Assembly: GCA_902778925.1 (NCBI GenBank)
Contig: CACYZN010000011.1
Location: 1 to 37,829, forward strand
DNA length: 37,829 nt
Source: an uncultured Bacteroidota bacterium
Lineage (GTDB): Bacteria; Bacteroidota; Bacteroidia; Bacteroidales; P3
Direction of reading: 5' to 3'
In this document: one piece after another, positions 18,315-25,626 of the stretch
How the letters are laid out: every line of letters starts with the position of its first letter
Numbering within the stretch: the stretch's first letter is position 1
Notes under the pieces: model-generated
Seen by the model: the letters and a program-made list of their open reading frames with translations, nothing else
Database searches by the model: none
Told to the model about the DNA's origin: nothing
Position numbers and translations under genes: made by a program

Positions 18315-18668
18315 TTAGTGGCGGCGCTCTTTGATACGGGCTTTCTTACCGGTGAGGTCGCGCAGGTAGAAGATACGTGCACGGCGCACAGCACCATGCT
18401 TGTTGACGTCGATCTTCTCGATGAACGGGCTTGCGAAGGGGAAGATACGCTCCACTCCGACGCCGTTAGCGATCTTGCGGACAGTAAAGGTCTCGGTAGC
18501 TCCGCTTCCACTGCGCTGCAGCACAACGCCCTGGAAGTTCTGGATTCTCTCTTTGTTTCCTTCCTTAATCTTGTAGTGTACGGTGATTGTATCGCCAGCC
18601 TTAAACTCGGGGAACTCCTTGCGTTCGACAAGGTTCTCGACAAACTGCATCAATTCATTTTTTCCCAT
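18315..18668 (-). CDS. rplS: 50S ribosomal protein L19
   Basis: L19 lies at the interface of the ribosomal subunits. The 117-residue sequence carries the family features [22 protein letters not shown] and the C-terminal [18 protein letters not shown]. It follows rplT by 27 nt with no promoter, so it is the last gene of the infC operon. In many bacteria rplS is grouped with trmD-rimM instead. It is followed by a strong terminator. Confidence 0.97.
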   Translation of the reverse strand: MGKNELMQFVENLVERKEFPEFKAGDTITVHYKIKEGNKERIQNFQGVVLQRSGSGATETFTVRKIANGVGVERIFPFASPFIEKIDVNKHGAVRRARIFYLRDLTGKKARIKERRH

Positions 18669-18695
18669 GACAATAGTTGCTTTAGTGGTTAAACC

Positions 18696-19043
18696 TTATT
18701 TCTTTACCATCTTTACAACTGCGGTGAAGGCCTCGGGATGGTTCATAGCGAGGTCGGCAAGCACCTTGCGGTTGAGTTCGATGTTGTTTTTGTGAAGTTC
18801 GCCCATAAAGACGGAGTACGAGATACCGTTGATGCGGCAACCGGCGTTGATACGGTTGATCCACAGCGAGCGGAACTCGCGCTTCTTGTTCTTACGGTCA
18901 CGGTAGGCGTAGGTCTGTCCCTTCTCCCACTTGTTTTTGGCGACTGTCCATACGTTTTTACCTCTGCCCCAATAACCTTTGGTGCGGTTGAGGATTTTCT
19001 TTCTGCGTGCCCTGGAGGCAACTGCATTGACTGATCTTGGCAT
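18696..19043 (-). CDS. rplT: 50S ribosomal protein L20
   Basis: L20 is an early assembly protein of the large subunit. The 115-residue sequence starts [19 protein letters not shown] and has the conserved GYWGRGKN and [12 protein letters not shown] segments. It is in the classic order infC-rpmI-rplT. L20 represses this operon translationally in other bacteria; the 78-nt gap upstream contains a structured segment (19061-19104) that could serve this role. Confidence 0.98.
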   Translation of the reverse strand: MPRSVNAVASRARRKKILNRTKGYWGRGKNVWTVAKNKWEKGQTYAYRDRKNKKREFRSLWINRINAGCRINGISYSVFMGELHKNNIELNRKVLADLAMNHPEAFTAVVKMVKK

Positions 19044-19060
19044 AGTTTAATTTGTTTTTC

Positions 19061-19104
19061 GTTTAGGCGTCCTGCCCGCTGGCAGGCTCTTGCAGGCTCT
19101 AAAC
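19061..19104 (-). promoter_or_regulatory. Structured leader between rpmI and rplT
   Basis: Outer stem GTTTAG/CTAAAC encloses an inner hairpin CCTGCC/GGCAGG and an imperfect tandem GCAGGCTCT. The structure is 18 nt upstream of the rplT start and is a candidate L20 target, by position only. Confidence 0.4.
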
Positions 19105-19121
19105 AATGGTTAATAACTCCG

Positions 19122-19316
19122 TTAAGCTAAAAGCATTCTTTTGACGCGCTTCTCGTCGTCGCGGCTCACGAGGGTCGTGTGGTCGAGGTTGCGCTTCTGG
19201 GTCGTCTCCTTTTTGGTCAGGATGTGGCTGTGGTAAGCATGCTTTCTCTTGATCTTGCCGGTGCCGGTGAAAGTGAAACGCTTCTTGGCAGCGGACTTGG
19301 TTTTCATTGTTGGCAT
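19122..19316 (-). CDS. rpmI: 50S ribosomal protein L35
   Basis: The 64-residue basic protein starts [14 protein letters not shown], the standard L35 N-terminus, and contains [11 protein letters not shown]. It lies between infC (48-nt gap) and rplT. The first ATG fits the usual family length; the second (residue 4) is possible. Confidence 0.96.
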   Translation of the reverse strand: MPTMKTKSAAKKRFTFTGTGKIKRKHAYHSHILTKKETTQKRNLDHTTLVSRDDEKRVKRMLLA

Positions 19317-19364
19317 TACTTTACTGTTTTTTTAAGTTAGACTATATTGATACGGTTAGGACTT

Positions 19365-19937
19365 TCACTTCTTGGGAGCGATAATCATAAGCATACGCTT
19401 GCCCTCGAGGCGGGGCATCTGCTCGGGTTTGCCGTACTCCAACAGGGCCTCGGCGAACTTCAGCAGCTGCTGTTCGCCTTGCTCCTTGTAGACGATGCTG
19501 CGGCCACGGAAGAAGACGTCGACCTTCACCTTGTTGCCTTCTTTGAGGAAGCGTATGGCGTGGTTGAGCTTGAACTCGAAGTCGTGGTCGTCGGTCTGCG
19601 GACTGAGGCGTATTTCCTTGATCACGATCTTGGTCGAGTTGGCCTTGCGCTCTTTCTCGCGACGTTTCTGCTCGTAGAGGAACTTCTGGTACTCTATGAT
19701 TTTGCACACCGGCGGGTTGGCCGAGGGCGAAATCATCACCAGGTCCAGGCCCTCGTCGTAGGCGCGGCGCAGCGCATCTTTGGTGTTGAGGATTACGGGT
19801 TCCATCCCGTCGCCCACCACACGTACCATGGGCACGTTGATGCGCTCGTTGATGAGGTGTTCGGGTTCTTTCTTCACGGGACCCCGGCCTCGGTTGCCGC
19901 TGGGAGCGGGAGTGTTGGGTTTGAATGGCGTTGCTAT
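19365..19937 (-). CDS. infC: Translation initiation factor IF-3, probable ATA start
   Basis: IF-3 binds the 30S subunit and checks start codon and initiator tRNA. The body is clear (HLINERINVPMVRVVGD, NPPVCKIIEYQKFLYEQ, RFLKEGNKVKVDVFFRG). No ATG exists near the N-terminus. An in-frame GTG at 19877 would give 170 residues. I prefer ATA at 19937 (190 residues): AGGAG is centred 9 nt upstream, an in-frame TAG lies 5 codons before, and the added residues are the Pro/Arg-rich tail seen in other Bacteroidetes IF-3. A non-standard start fits known infC autoregulation (E. coli infC uses AUU). Its own promoter lies at 20018-20048. Confidence 0.9.
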   Translation of the reverse strand: MATPFKPNTPAPSGNRGRGPVKKEPEHLINERINVPMVRVVGDGMEPVILNTKDALRRAYDEGLDLVMISPSANPPVCKIIEYQKFLYEQKRREKERKANSTKIVIKEIRLSPQTDDHDFEFKLNHAIRFLKEGNKVKVDVFFRGRSIVYKEQGEQQLLKFAEALLEYGKPEQMPRLEGKRMLMIIAPKK

Positions 19938-19946
19938 AACTTGGTT

Positions 19947-19951
19947 CTCCT
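19947..19951 (-). promoter_or_regulatory. Ribosome binding site supporting the ATA start of infC
   Basis: AGGAG on the minus strand, 9 nt before ATA (19937-19935). Strong Shine-Dalgarno sequences are rare in front of the other genes in this window. Confidence 0.6.
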
Positions 19952-20017
19952 ATTTTAGGGTATAACTGCTTGTTTCTGCTGTTCTTATATATTTTGTCCT
20001 TTATACAATTCGGAGTG

Positions 20018-20048
20018 CAAAAATACAACTTTTTATTATACTGACAAA
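20018..20048 (-). promoter_or_regulatory. Promoter of infC-rpmI-rplT-rplS
   Basis: Complement strand TTTG (20045-20048), 19 bases, TATTTTTG (20018-20025). It lies directly after the thrS stop and separates thrS from the ribosomal genes transcriptionally, leaving a leader of about 75 nt. Confidence 0.8.
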
Positions 20049-20053
20049 AATAA

Positions 20054-21997
20054 TTACGCTTCAGGCGAGAGAGCTTTGGTATCTATGTCCCTACGAATCT
20101 CGGCGATGAAGTCGGCCAGCTTGGCGGCGCCCTTGTCGCCGGCCTTGCGGTTCCAGACGGAGACGACGTTCTCGTCCTGCTCCTTCTGACCCACGATGAG
20201 GGCGTAGGGTATGCGCTGCAGGCGCAGGTCGCGCAGCTTGTAGCCAATCTTCTCCGAGCGCTCGTCGACCGACGAACGCACTCCGGCCTTGACCAGCTCT
20301 TTGTTCACGGCGTTGGCGTAGTCCAGGAATTTCTCCGAGATGGGGAGCACGCGCACCTGCTCGGGCATGAGCCAGGTGGGCAGCGCGCCCTCGTACTTCT
20401 CAATCAGCCATGCCAGCGTGCGCTCGTAGCAGCCCAGGCTGGTGCGGTGGATGACGTTGGGGCGCACCTTGTTGCCGTTCTGGTCAATGTAGAACATGTC
20501 GTAGCGCGGAGCCAACAGGGCGTCCCACTGCACGGTGATCATGGTGTCTTCCTTGCCGTAGACGTTCTTGGCGTTGATGTCGACCTTGGGGCCGTAGAAG
20601 GCAGCCTCGTCGTCGTCCTCGACGAAGGGGATGTTCAGCTCGTTGAGGATGTTGCGTATGTGCTGCTGACTGTCTTCCCACTCTGCGGCGGTGCCGATGT
20701 ACTTCTTCGTGTTGTTGGGATCCCACTTGGAGAGGTGGTAGGTCACATCGTCCTGCAGACCGAGGGTCGTCAGGCAGTATTTGGCCAGAGCGAGACACTT
20801 CTTGAACTCCTCGACCATTTGGTCGGGGCGCACGATGAGGTGGCCTTCCGAGATGGTGAACTGGCGCACGCGCGTCAGGCCGTGCATCTCGCCGCTGTCC
20901 TCGTTGCGGAACAGGGTCGAGGTCTCGCTGTAGCGCTTGGGAAGGTCACGGTACGACTTGGGGCTCGACTTATAGACGAAGTACTGGAACGGGCAGGTCA
21001 TGGGGCGCAGTGCCATCACTTCGGGGTCTTCCACGTCGCCGATGACGAACATTCCGTCGCGGTAGTGCTGCCAGTGGCCGGAAATCTCGTAGAGGTCCTT
21101 CTTGGCCATCAGCGGGGTCTTGGTGCGGATGTAGCCCCACTCGTTGTCCTCGAGGTCCTCGATCCAGCGCTGCAGGGTCTGTATGATTTTGGCGCCCTTG
21201 GGCAGCATCAGCGGCAGGCCCTGGCCGATGACGTCGACCACGGTGAAGAGTTCCAGTTCGCGGCCCAGCTTGTTGTGGTCGCGGTTCTTGATGTTCTCCA
21301 GGTATTCCATGTGGGCCTCGAGGTCTTCCTTGCTGAAGAAGGACACGCCGAAGATGCGGGTGAGCGACTTGCCGTTGCGGTCGCCGCGCCAGTAGGTGTT
21401 CGAGTTGGCGATGAGCTTGAAGCCCTTGATGGGGCGGGTGTTGAGCAGATGCGGACCCGAGCAGAGGTCGACGAAGTCGTCCTGGCTGTAGATGGTGATG
21501 CGGGCATCGGGGGCGATGGCGTCGAGCAGTTCAAGCTTGTAGGGCTCGTTCTTCTCTTCAAAAATCTTGCGGGCCTCGTCGCGGCTCACTATCTTGCGTT
21601 CCAGGCGAGTGGCTTTCTTGATGATGGACTTCATCTCCTTCTCGATGGCGTCGAGGTCCTCGCGGTTGAACGGGCGGAAGTCGAAGTCGTAGAAGAAGCC
21701 CTTGTCGGTCGAGGGACCGATGGTGAGCTTGGCCTCGGGGAAGAGGTGCTTCACGGCCTCGGCCATGATATGTGCAGTGGTGTGGCGCAATATCGGAAGC
21801 GACTCGGGAGCGTTCTTGTCGAGCAGCTCAATCTCGCAGTCGTTCTCGACGATGTCTCTCAAATCCACCACCTTGCCGTCGATTTTTGCAGCACAAAAAT
21901 CGTTCAACTGTTCTGGCTTTACCTGCAGTATCAGGTCGATGATAGAGCATGGCGAAGCCACTTCAACCATTCCTAATGGCTTGATATTTATGTTCAT
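20054..21997 (-). CDS. thrS: Threonyl-tRNA synthetase
   Basis: The 647-residue class II synthetase charges tRNA-Thr. Visible domains are the N-terminal TGS domain (about 1-62), the editing domain with HTTAHIMAEAV and the CSGPHL segment (about 63-240), the catalytic core with the zinc cysteine in RPMTCPFQ, motif 2 (FRNEDSGEMHGLTRVRQF), motif 3 (HRTSLGCYERTLAWL), and the anticodon-binding domain. Motif 2 and 3 wording departs from the E. coli form, which I believe is usual in Bacteroidetes. No T-box is visible in the short leader. It precedes infC, the common gene order, but a promoter between them allows independent expression. Confidence 0.98.
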   Translation of the reverse strand: MNINIKPLGMVEVASPCSIIDLILQVKPEQLNDFCAAKIDGKVVDLRDIVENDCEIELLDKNAPESLPILRHTTAHIMAEAVKHLFPEAKLTIGPSTDKGFFYDFDFRPFNREDLDAIEKEMKSIIKKATRLERKIVSRDEARKIFEEKNEPYKLELLDAIAPDARITIYSQDDFVDLCSGPHLLNTRPIKGFKLIANSNTYWRGDRNGKSLTRIFGVSFFSKEDLEAHMEYLENIKNRDHNKLGRELELFTVVDVIGQGLPLMLPKGAKIIQTLQRWIEDLEDNEWGYIRTKTPLMAKKDLYEISGHWQHYRDGMFVIGDVEDPEVMALRPMTCPFQYFVYKSSPKSYRDLPKRYSETSTLFRNEDSGEMHGLTRVRQFTISEGHLIVRPDQMVEEFKKCLALAKYCLTTLGLQDDVTYHLSKWDPNNTKKYIGTAAEWEDSQQHIRNILNELNIPFVEDDDEAAFYGPKVDINAKNVYGKEDTMITVQWDALLAPRYDMFYIDQNGNKVRPNVIHRTSLGCYERTLAWLIEKYEGALPTWLMPEQVRVLPISEKFLDYANAVNKELVKAGVRSSVDERSEKIGYKLRDLRLQRIPYALIVGQKEQDENVVSVWNRKAGDKGAAKLADFIAEIRRDIDTKALSPEA

Positions 21998-22039
21998 ATC
22001 TTGATATTTATTTTATTCTTTCGACAATGTTTCAAACTG

Positions 22040-22070
22040 CAAAGATACAACTTTTCCCGAAACTGACAAA
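22040..22070 (-). promoter_or_regulatory. Promoter of thrS
   Basis: Complement strand TTTG (22067-22070), 19 bases, TATCTTTG (22040-22047), 42 nt before the ATG. Confidence 0.85.
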
Positions 22071-22242
22071 ATTTATTTTACTTAAAAAAATCTACCGCAC
22101 CCCCTGCCACGGCGACGGGGCCTGTTTTTCCCCTGTTTTCCGCCCCCGCTTCCCCGTTTTTCCACCTTCGCCCCTCGCACCCCGTTTTCGCCCCCTCTCC
22201 TTTCTCGCTGAAAACCAACTCCTCCGGCCATCCTCTCCGCTT

Positions 22243-22355
22243 CCCCTCCGGTACTTCTTATGTACTTCTTATGTATTTCTTATGTATTTCTTATGTTTTA
22301 AACATAAATACGACATAAGATATACATAAGAACGATATAAGAACGACCGGAGGGG
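22243..22355 (+). repeat. 11-bp phased palindromic array, copy C (best-flanked copy)
   Basis: CCCCTCCGG (22243-22251) and CCGGAGGGG (22347-22355) form the outer inverted repeat. Inside are four left units AYTTCTTATGT (22253-22296), centre TTTAA (22297-22301) and four right units (22302-22345). The core TTCTTATGT is conserved in nearly all units, while the two remaining positions vary between arms. Confidence 0.95.
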
Positions 22356-22400
22356 AAGGCTTGGGGAGGGGGTGGCGAGGGGAAAAAGATGAAGATTTAT

Positions 22401-22431
22401 TTTGTCGGTTTCGGAAAAGTGTGTATCTTTG
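22401..22431 (+). promoter_or_regulatory. Promoter of the TM1266-hydG operon
   Basis: TTTG at 22401-22404, 19 bases, TATCTTTG at 22424-22431, 40 nt before the ATG. Confidence 0.85.
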
Positions 22432-22471
22432 CCGCCGAAACCGATTGTCTAATCCAAAAGCCTAACACCTG

Positions 22472-22714
22472 ATGGAAAAGCGAATAGGTACTATAACTAT
22501 ACTGATAAAAGACCGTCTGCAATCTGCAGAAATCAACCGGCTGCTGTCCGAGCATGCCGACATTATCCTTTGCCGACAAGGTTTGCCTTTCCACGACCGC
22601 AGCGTGGCCGTCATCTCGCTCATTGTCGAGGGCACGATGGCCCAGATCAACGGCCTCACCGGCCCCTTGGGGCGCCTGCAAGGCGTCGCCAGCAAGGCCG
22701 TGGTGACAGGCTAG
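22472..22714 (+). CDS. TM1266-family putative regulator of the iron-only hydrogenase system
   Basis: The 80-residue protein matches the TM1266 family, small ferredoxin-like/ACT-like folded proteins encoded beside [FeFe]-hydrogenase maturation genes. Matching segments are MEKRIGTITILIKDR at the start, ADIILCRQGLPFHDRSVAVI in the middle, and LTGPLGRLQGVASKAV at the end. A transcriptional or metabolic regulatory role has been proposed for the family but is not established. The next gene, 53 nt downstream, is hydG, which supports the assignment. Confidence 0.88.
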   Translation: MEKRIGTITILIKDRLQSAEINRLLSEHADIILCRQGLPFHDRSVAVISLIVEGTMAQINGLTGPLGRLQGVASKAVVTG

Positions 22715-22767
22715 CGAGAACCCCGAATCTCAAAGACAAAAATATTAATCCAAAACACACAATAGCC

Positions 22768-24198
22768 ATGAGAAACCAAAATTTCATAGACCGCGACAAA
22801 CTGTACGGCATGATAGACCAGCCAGCGCCCTCGGACAGCGAGCTGAACGACATCCTGAACAAGGCCCGCCAGCTGAAAGGCCTGAACCTGCAGGATGTGG
22901 CGCACCTGCTGAACGTCAAAGACGAAGCCGGCATCCGCAAGATACTCGACACCGCCGAGTACTGCAAGGAGGAGATCTACGGCCGCCGCCTGGTGCTGTT
23001 CGCGCCCATCTACACGGGCAACGCCTGTGTGAACAACTGCGTCTACTGCGGCTTCCGTCGCGACAACAAGGCGCTGAAGCGCAAGATACTGACCCTCGAC
23101 GAAATCGAGACCGAGACGCTGCACCTGCTGCGCATGGGCCACAAGCGCGCCCTGCTCATCTGCGGCGAGAGCCCGCGAAACGACGCCAACTACATGGTCG
23201 AGGCCATACGCCGCACCTACGCCGCCCGCGACGAGAAGGGCAGCACCATACGCCGCATCAACGTCGAGCTGGCACCCATGAGCGTCGAGGACTACGCCAA
23301 GCTCAAGGCCGAGAAGATAGGCACCTACGTCTGCTTCCAGGAGACCTACGACCCGGTCGAATACGCCAAGTTCCACCCTGCCGGCACCCCCAAGGCCGAC
23401 TACCTCTACCGCCTCACCTGCATGGACCGTGCCATGGAAGGCGGCATCAACGACGTGGGCATCGGCGCCCTGTTCGGACTGGTCGACTACCGCTTCGAAA
23501 TCCTCGCCATCATGGAGCATGCCCGCCACCTCGAGGAGGACTATGGCTGCGGCCCCCACACCGTCAGCTTCCCCCGCATCGAGCCCGCCGAAGGCACCCC
23601 CTTCAGCCAGCGCGAGAACATACCCCACCCCGTCAGCGACCCCGACTTCATGAAGATTATCGCCATCATACGCATCGCCATGCCCTACACCGGCATCATC
23701 ATCAGCACCCGCGAGCGGCCCGAGCTGCGCGACCAGCTGGTGCGCTACGGCGTCAGCCAGATCAGCGCCGCCAGCGAGACCAATCCTGGCGGCTACGACG
23801 AGGAAGGCGACAAGACCGAGGCCAAGCCCTACGAGAAGACCGGCAACACCGGCGCACAGTTCACCCTGGGCGACCACCGCTCGCTCGACGAGGTCATCTC
23901 CATGATGATCGACGGCGGATACATACCCTCCTTCTGCACCGGCTGCTACCGCAAAGGCCGCGTCGGAGCCGACTTCATGGACCTCGCCAAGCCCGGCCTC
24001 ATCAAGGAGTACTGCAAGCCCAACGCCATGTTCACCTTCCGCGAATACCTCGAGGACTACGCCAGCCCCGCCACCAAGGAGAAAGGCCTGCGCCTGCTCA
24101 AGGAACTCACACAGACCTTCAGCAAGGAGGAACTCAAGAAGCGCGTCGAAGGCAACCTGTGCAAGATAGGCGACGGCGAACGCGACCTCTACTTCTAA
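22768..24198 (+). CDS. hydG: [FeFe]-hydrogenase H-cluster radical SAM maturase HydG
   Basis: HydG cleaves tyrosine by radical SAM chemistry to give the CO and CN ligands of the H-cluster, releasing p-cresol. The 476-residue protein has the SAM-cluster motif CVNNCVYC (Cys87, Cys91, Cys94) and the C-terminal auxiliary-cluster motif CX2CX22C exactly (Cys390, Cys393, Cys416), which separates HydG from the related tyrosine lyase ThiH. It ends in a charged, aromatic tail. HydE, HydF and the hydrogenase itself are not in the window. The start ATGAGAAACC was chosen for family length; longer in-frame extension is possible but unlikely. Confidence 0.97.
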   Translation: MRNQNFIDRDKLYGMIDQPAPSDSELNDILNKARQLKGLNLQDVAHLLNVKDEAGIRKILDTAEYCKEEIYGRRLVLFAPIYTGNACVNNCVYCGFRRDNKALKRKILTLDEIETETLHLLRMGHKRALLICGESPRNDANYMVEAIRRTYAARDEKGSTIRRINVELAPMSVEDYAKLKAEKIGTYVCFQETYDPVEYAKFHPAGTPKADYLYRLTCMDRAMEGGINDVGIGALFGLVDYRFEILAIMEHARHLEEDYGCGPHTVSFPRIEPAEGTPFSQRENIPHPVSDPDFMKIIAIIRIAMPYTGIIISTRERPELRDQLVRYGVSQISAASETNPGGYDEEGDKTEAKPYEKTGNTGAQFTLGDHRSLDEVISMMIDGGYIPSFCTGCYRKGRVGADFMDLAKPGLIKEYCKPNAMFTFREYLEDYASPATKEKGLRLLKELTQTFSKEELKKRVEGNLCKIGDGERDLYF

Positions 24199-24229
24199 CA
24201 GACTCAACAGCACCCTGTTGATAAAAGCC

Positions 24230-24275
24230 GCTGCAAAGATGCGCCCAACCAACAAAAAGGGCGTATCTTTGCAGC
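24230..24275. promoter_or_regulatory. Inverted repeat overlapping a -7 promoter box
   Basis: Arms at 24230-24246 and 24259-24275 (17 bp, one mismatch) around a 12-nt loop. The right arm contains TATCTTTG (24264-24271), the likely -7 box for the gene at 24317. It may be an operator, or the end of the hydG transcript may fold here. Confidence 0.55.
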
Positions 24276-24316
24276 GTCATTTTAAAACTAATATTAACCT
24301 ATTAAAACAAAAGACA

Positions 24317-25045
24317 ATGAAAAAAGCACTTTTAACCCTCGCCCTCGCTGCATTTGCATTTGCAGCCAACGCACAGTGGATCATTGGCGGTCAGATCGAC
24401 TTCAGCACCGCTGGCGGTACCGCCAACGTGGAGCCCACAGCCGTCACAAACGCTTTTAGCTATCCTGCCACCAAAAGCATCGACCTGACGTTCAACCCCA
24501 CCATCAGCTATGTGCTCAACGACAACATGCAGGTCGGTTTGAGCCTGAGCTACACCTACAGCACCACCACGAACTACCCCAATACCGTGGCCTACTACAA
24601 CAACAAAGAGGAGTGGACAAAAACCACGGCCAGCACCTTTGGCTTTGCTCCCTACTTCCGCTACTACTTCGCCCAATTCAACAAGTTCAACTTCTTCTGC
24701 GAGGCCGCACTCGGCGTCAATATCACACCTCGCTCGACGACCCACGTCTACACCAACTACCTCGCCACCGTCGACAACGAGACCAAGGCCAACTGGAGCA
24801 ACACCTCGATCGGCCTCACCATCGTCCCCGGTGTCAACTATCGCATCAACGACAACTGGTCGGCCGACTGCTACATCGACCTTGCCGGTCTGTACTTCAC
24901 CCACAACAGCAGAAAGATCTTTACTGGCGACAAACTCGACGAGACCCGCAACACCAACAACTTTGGTCTGTTGGCCGACGCTTCCGCCCAGAGACTGAAC
25001 GCCCAGTTCGGCAACATCCGCATCGGCATCAACTACCACTTCTAA
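24317..25045 (+). CDS. Outer-membrane beta-barrel protein
   Basis: The 242-residue protein has a clear signal peptide (MKKALLTLALAAFAFAANAQ, cleavage after residue 20). The mature chain alternates aromatic and polar residues in about eight strands (PTISYVLNDNMQVGLSLSY, FAPYFRYYFAQF, GLTIVPGVNYRINDNW) and ends in GINYHF, the terminal aromatic pattern of barrel proteins recognised by BamA. It resembles the OMP_b-brl / opacity-like family; cargo is unknown. Codon and base composition is a little less GC-rich than hydG. A leader of about 40 nt follows the palindromic promoter. It shares a terminator with convergent luxS. Confidence 0.88.
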   Translation: MKKALLTLALAAFAFAANAQWIIGGQIDFSTAGGTANVEPTAVTNAFSYPATKSIDLTFNPTISYVLNDNMQVGLSLSYTYSTTTNYPNTVAYYNNKEEWTKTTASTFGFAPYFRYYFAQFNKFNFFCEAALGVNITPRSTTHVYTNYLATVDNETKANWSNTSIGLTIVPGVNYRINDNWSADCYIDLAGLYFTHNSRKIFTGDKLDETRNTNNFGLLADASAQRLNAQFGNIRIGINYHF

Positions 25046-25064
25046 ACCATAGTTGAACTGCCTA

Positions 25065-25106
25065 AAAAAGGCAAGGGGAACCCTCTCGGGTTCCCCTTGC
25101 CTTTTT
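25065..25106. terminator. Bidirectional terminator between the barrel gene and luxS
   Basis: A perfect 19-bp stem (25065-25083 / 25088-25106) with loop TCTC. A5 on the left and T5 on the right make it functional in both directions. Confidence 0.92.
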
Positions 25107-25127
25107 ATCGTCTTCGCAGCACTCTTT

Positions 25128-25622
25128 CTAGGCGTCGGCAAACTGCTTGCCGTCGGACAGGACAACCTGCAACTTGGTGTACTCGCAGTGGAAGTCGTTG
25201 CGCAGACGGTCGAGGTAGCGGCGGCTCTCCCAGTGGCACATGGGCAGGTCGTGCAGCAGACAGTTGCCGCAGGTCTCAGGCGTCGTGGCAGGCACCTCGG
25301 TCTGGGTCAGTATCCACTCCAGACACTCGATGGTCAAGCGGCGCATGTCCTCGACGCTGTAGCTGCCGGTCATGATGACGTACATTCCAGTGAGGCACCC
25401 CATGGGGCCGACATAGACCACGTCGTCCTTGGCCTCGGAGTTGCGGAACCAGGTAGCCATCAGGTGCTCCATGCTGTGCATGGCCGACGGGGCCACGGCG
25501 GGTTCGCGGTTGGGCTCGGTGATGCGCAGGTCGAAAGTGGTGAAGCCCTTGTCGATACGCGACACATAGATACCGGGCTTCAGGTGGGTATGGTCGATGG
25601 TAAAGCTTTGTATTACTTCCAT
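25128..25622 (-). CDS. luxS: S-ribosylhomocysteine lyase LuxS
   Basis: LuxS cleaves S-ribosylhomocysteine to homocysteine and DPD, the precursor of autoinducer-2. The 164-residue protein has the metal-site motif HSMEH (His49, Glu52 as base, His53), the third ligand Cys118 in TCGNC, and the active-site Cys76 in GPMGC. The residue after Cys76 is Leu where Arg or Gln is common, and the usual HxLEH has Met. It sits 4 nt after the nucleosidase gene that makes its substrate, giving a complete SAH-recycling module. Autoinducer signalling itself cannot be inferred. Confidence 0.97.
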   Translation of the reverse strand: MEVIQSFTIDHTHLKPGIYVSRIDKGFTTFDLRITEPNREPAVAPSAMHSMEHLMATWFRNSEAKDDVVYVGPMGCLTGMYVIMTGSYSVEDMRRLTIECLEWILTQTEVPATTPETCGNCLLHDLPMCHWESRRYLDRLRNDFHCEYTKLQVVLSDGKQFADA

Positions 25623-25626
25623 GGCA

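Larger units (their letters stand above)
21998..22471. other. Divergent intergenic region with palindromic array copy C
   Basis: No convincing gene is seen. It contains the thrS promoter, a C-rich tract (about 22095-22250), the palindrome (22243-22355), a G-rich tract (22350-22385) and the promoter for the TM1266-type gene. Confidence 0.8.

Noticed and set aside
21998-22047. T-box riboswitch before thrS
   Set aside because: The leader from the promoter to the ATG is only about 40 nt, too short for a T-box, and no T-box sequence is seen.
22243-22355. Rho-independent terminators as sole explanation of the palindromes
   Set aside because: No U-run follows either arm, two copies lie between divergent promoters where no transcript ends, and real terminators with U-runs are present separately (for example 9364-9399 and 34494-34539).
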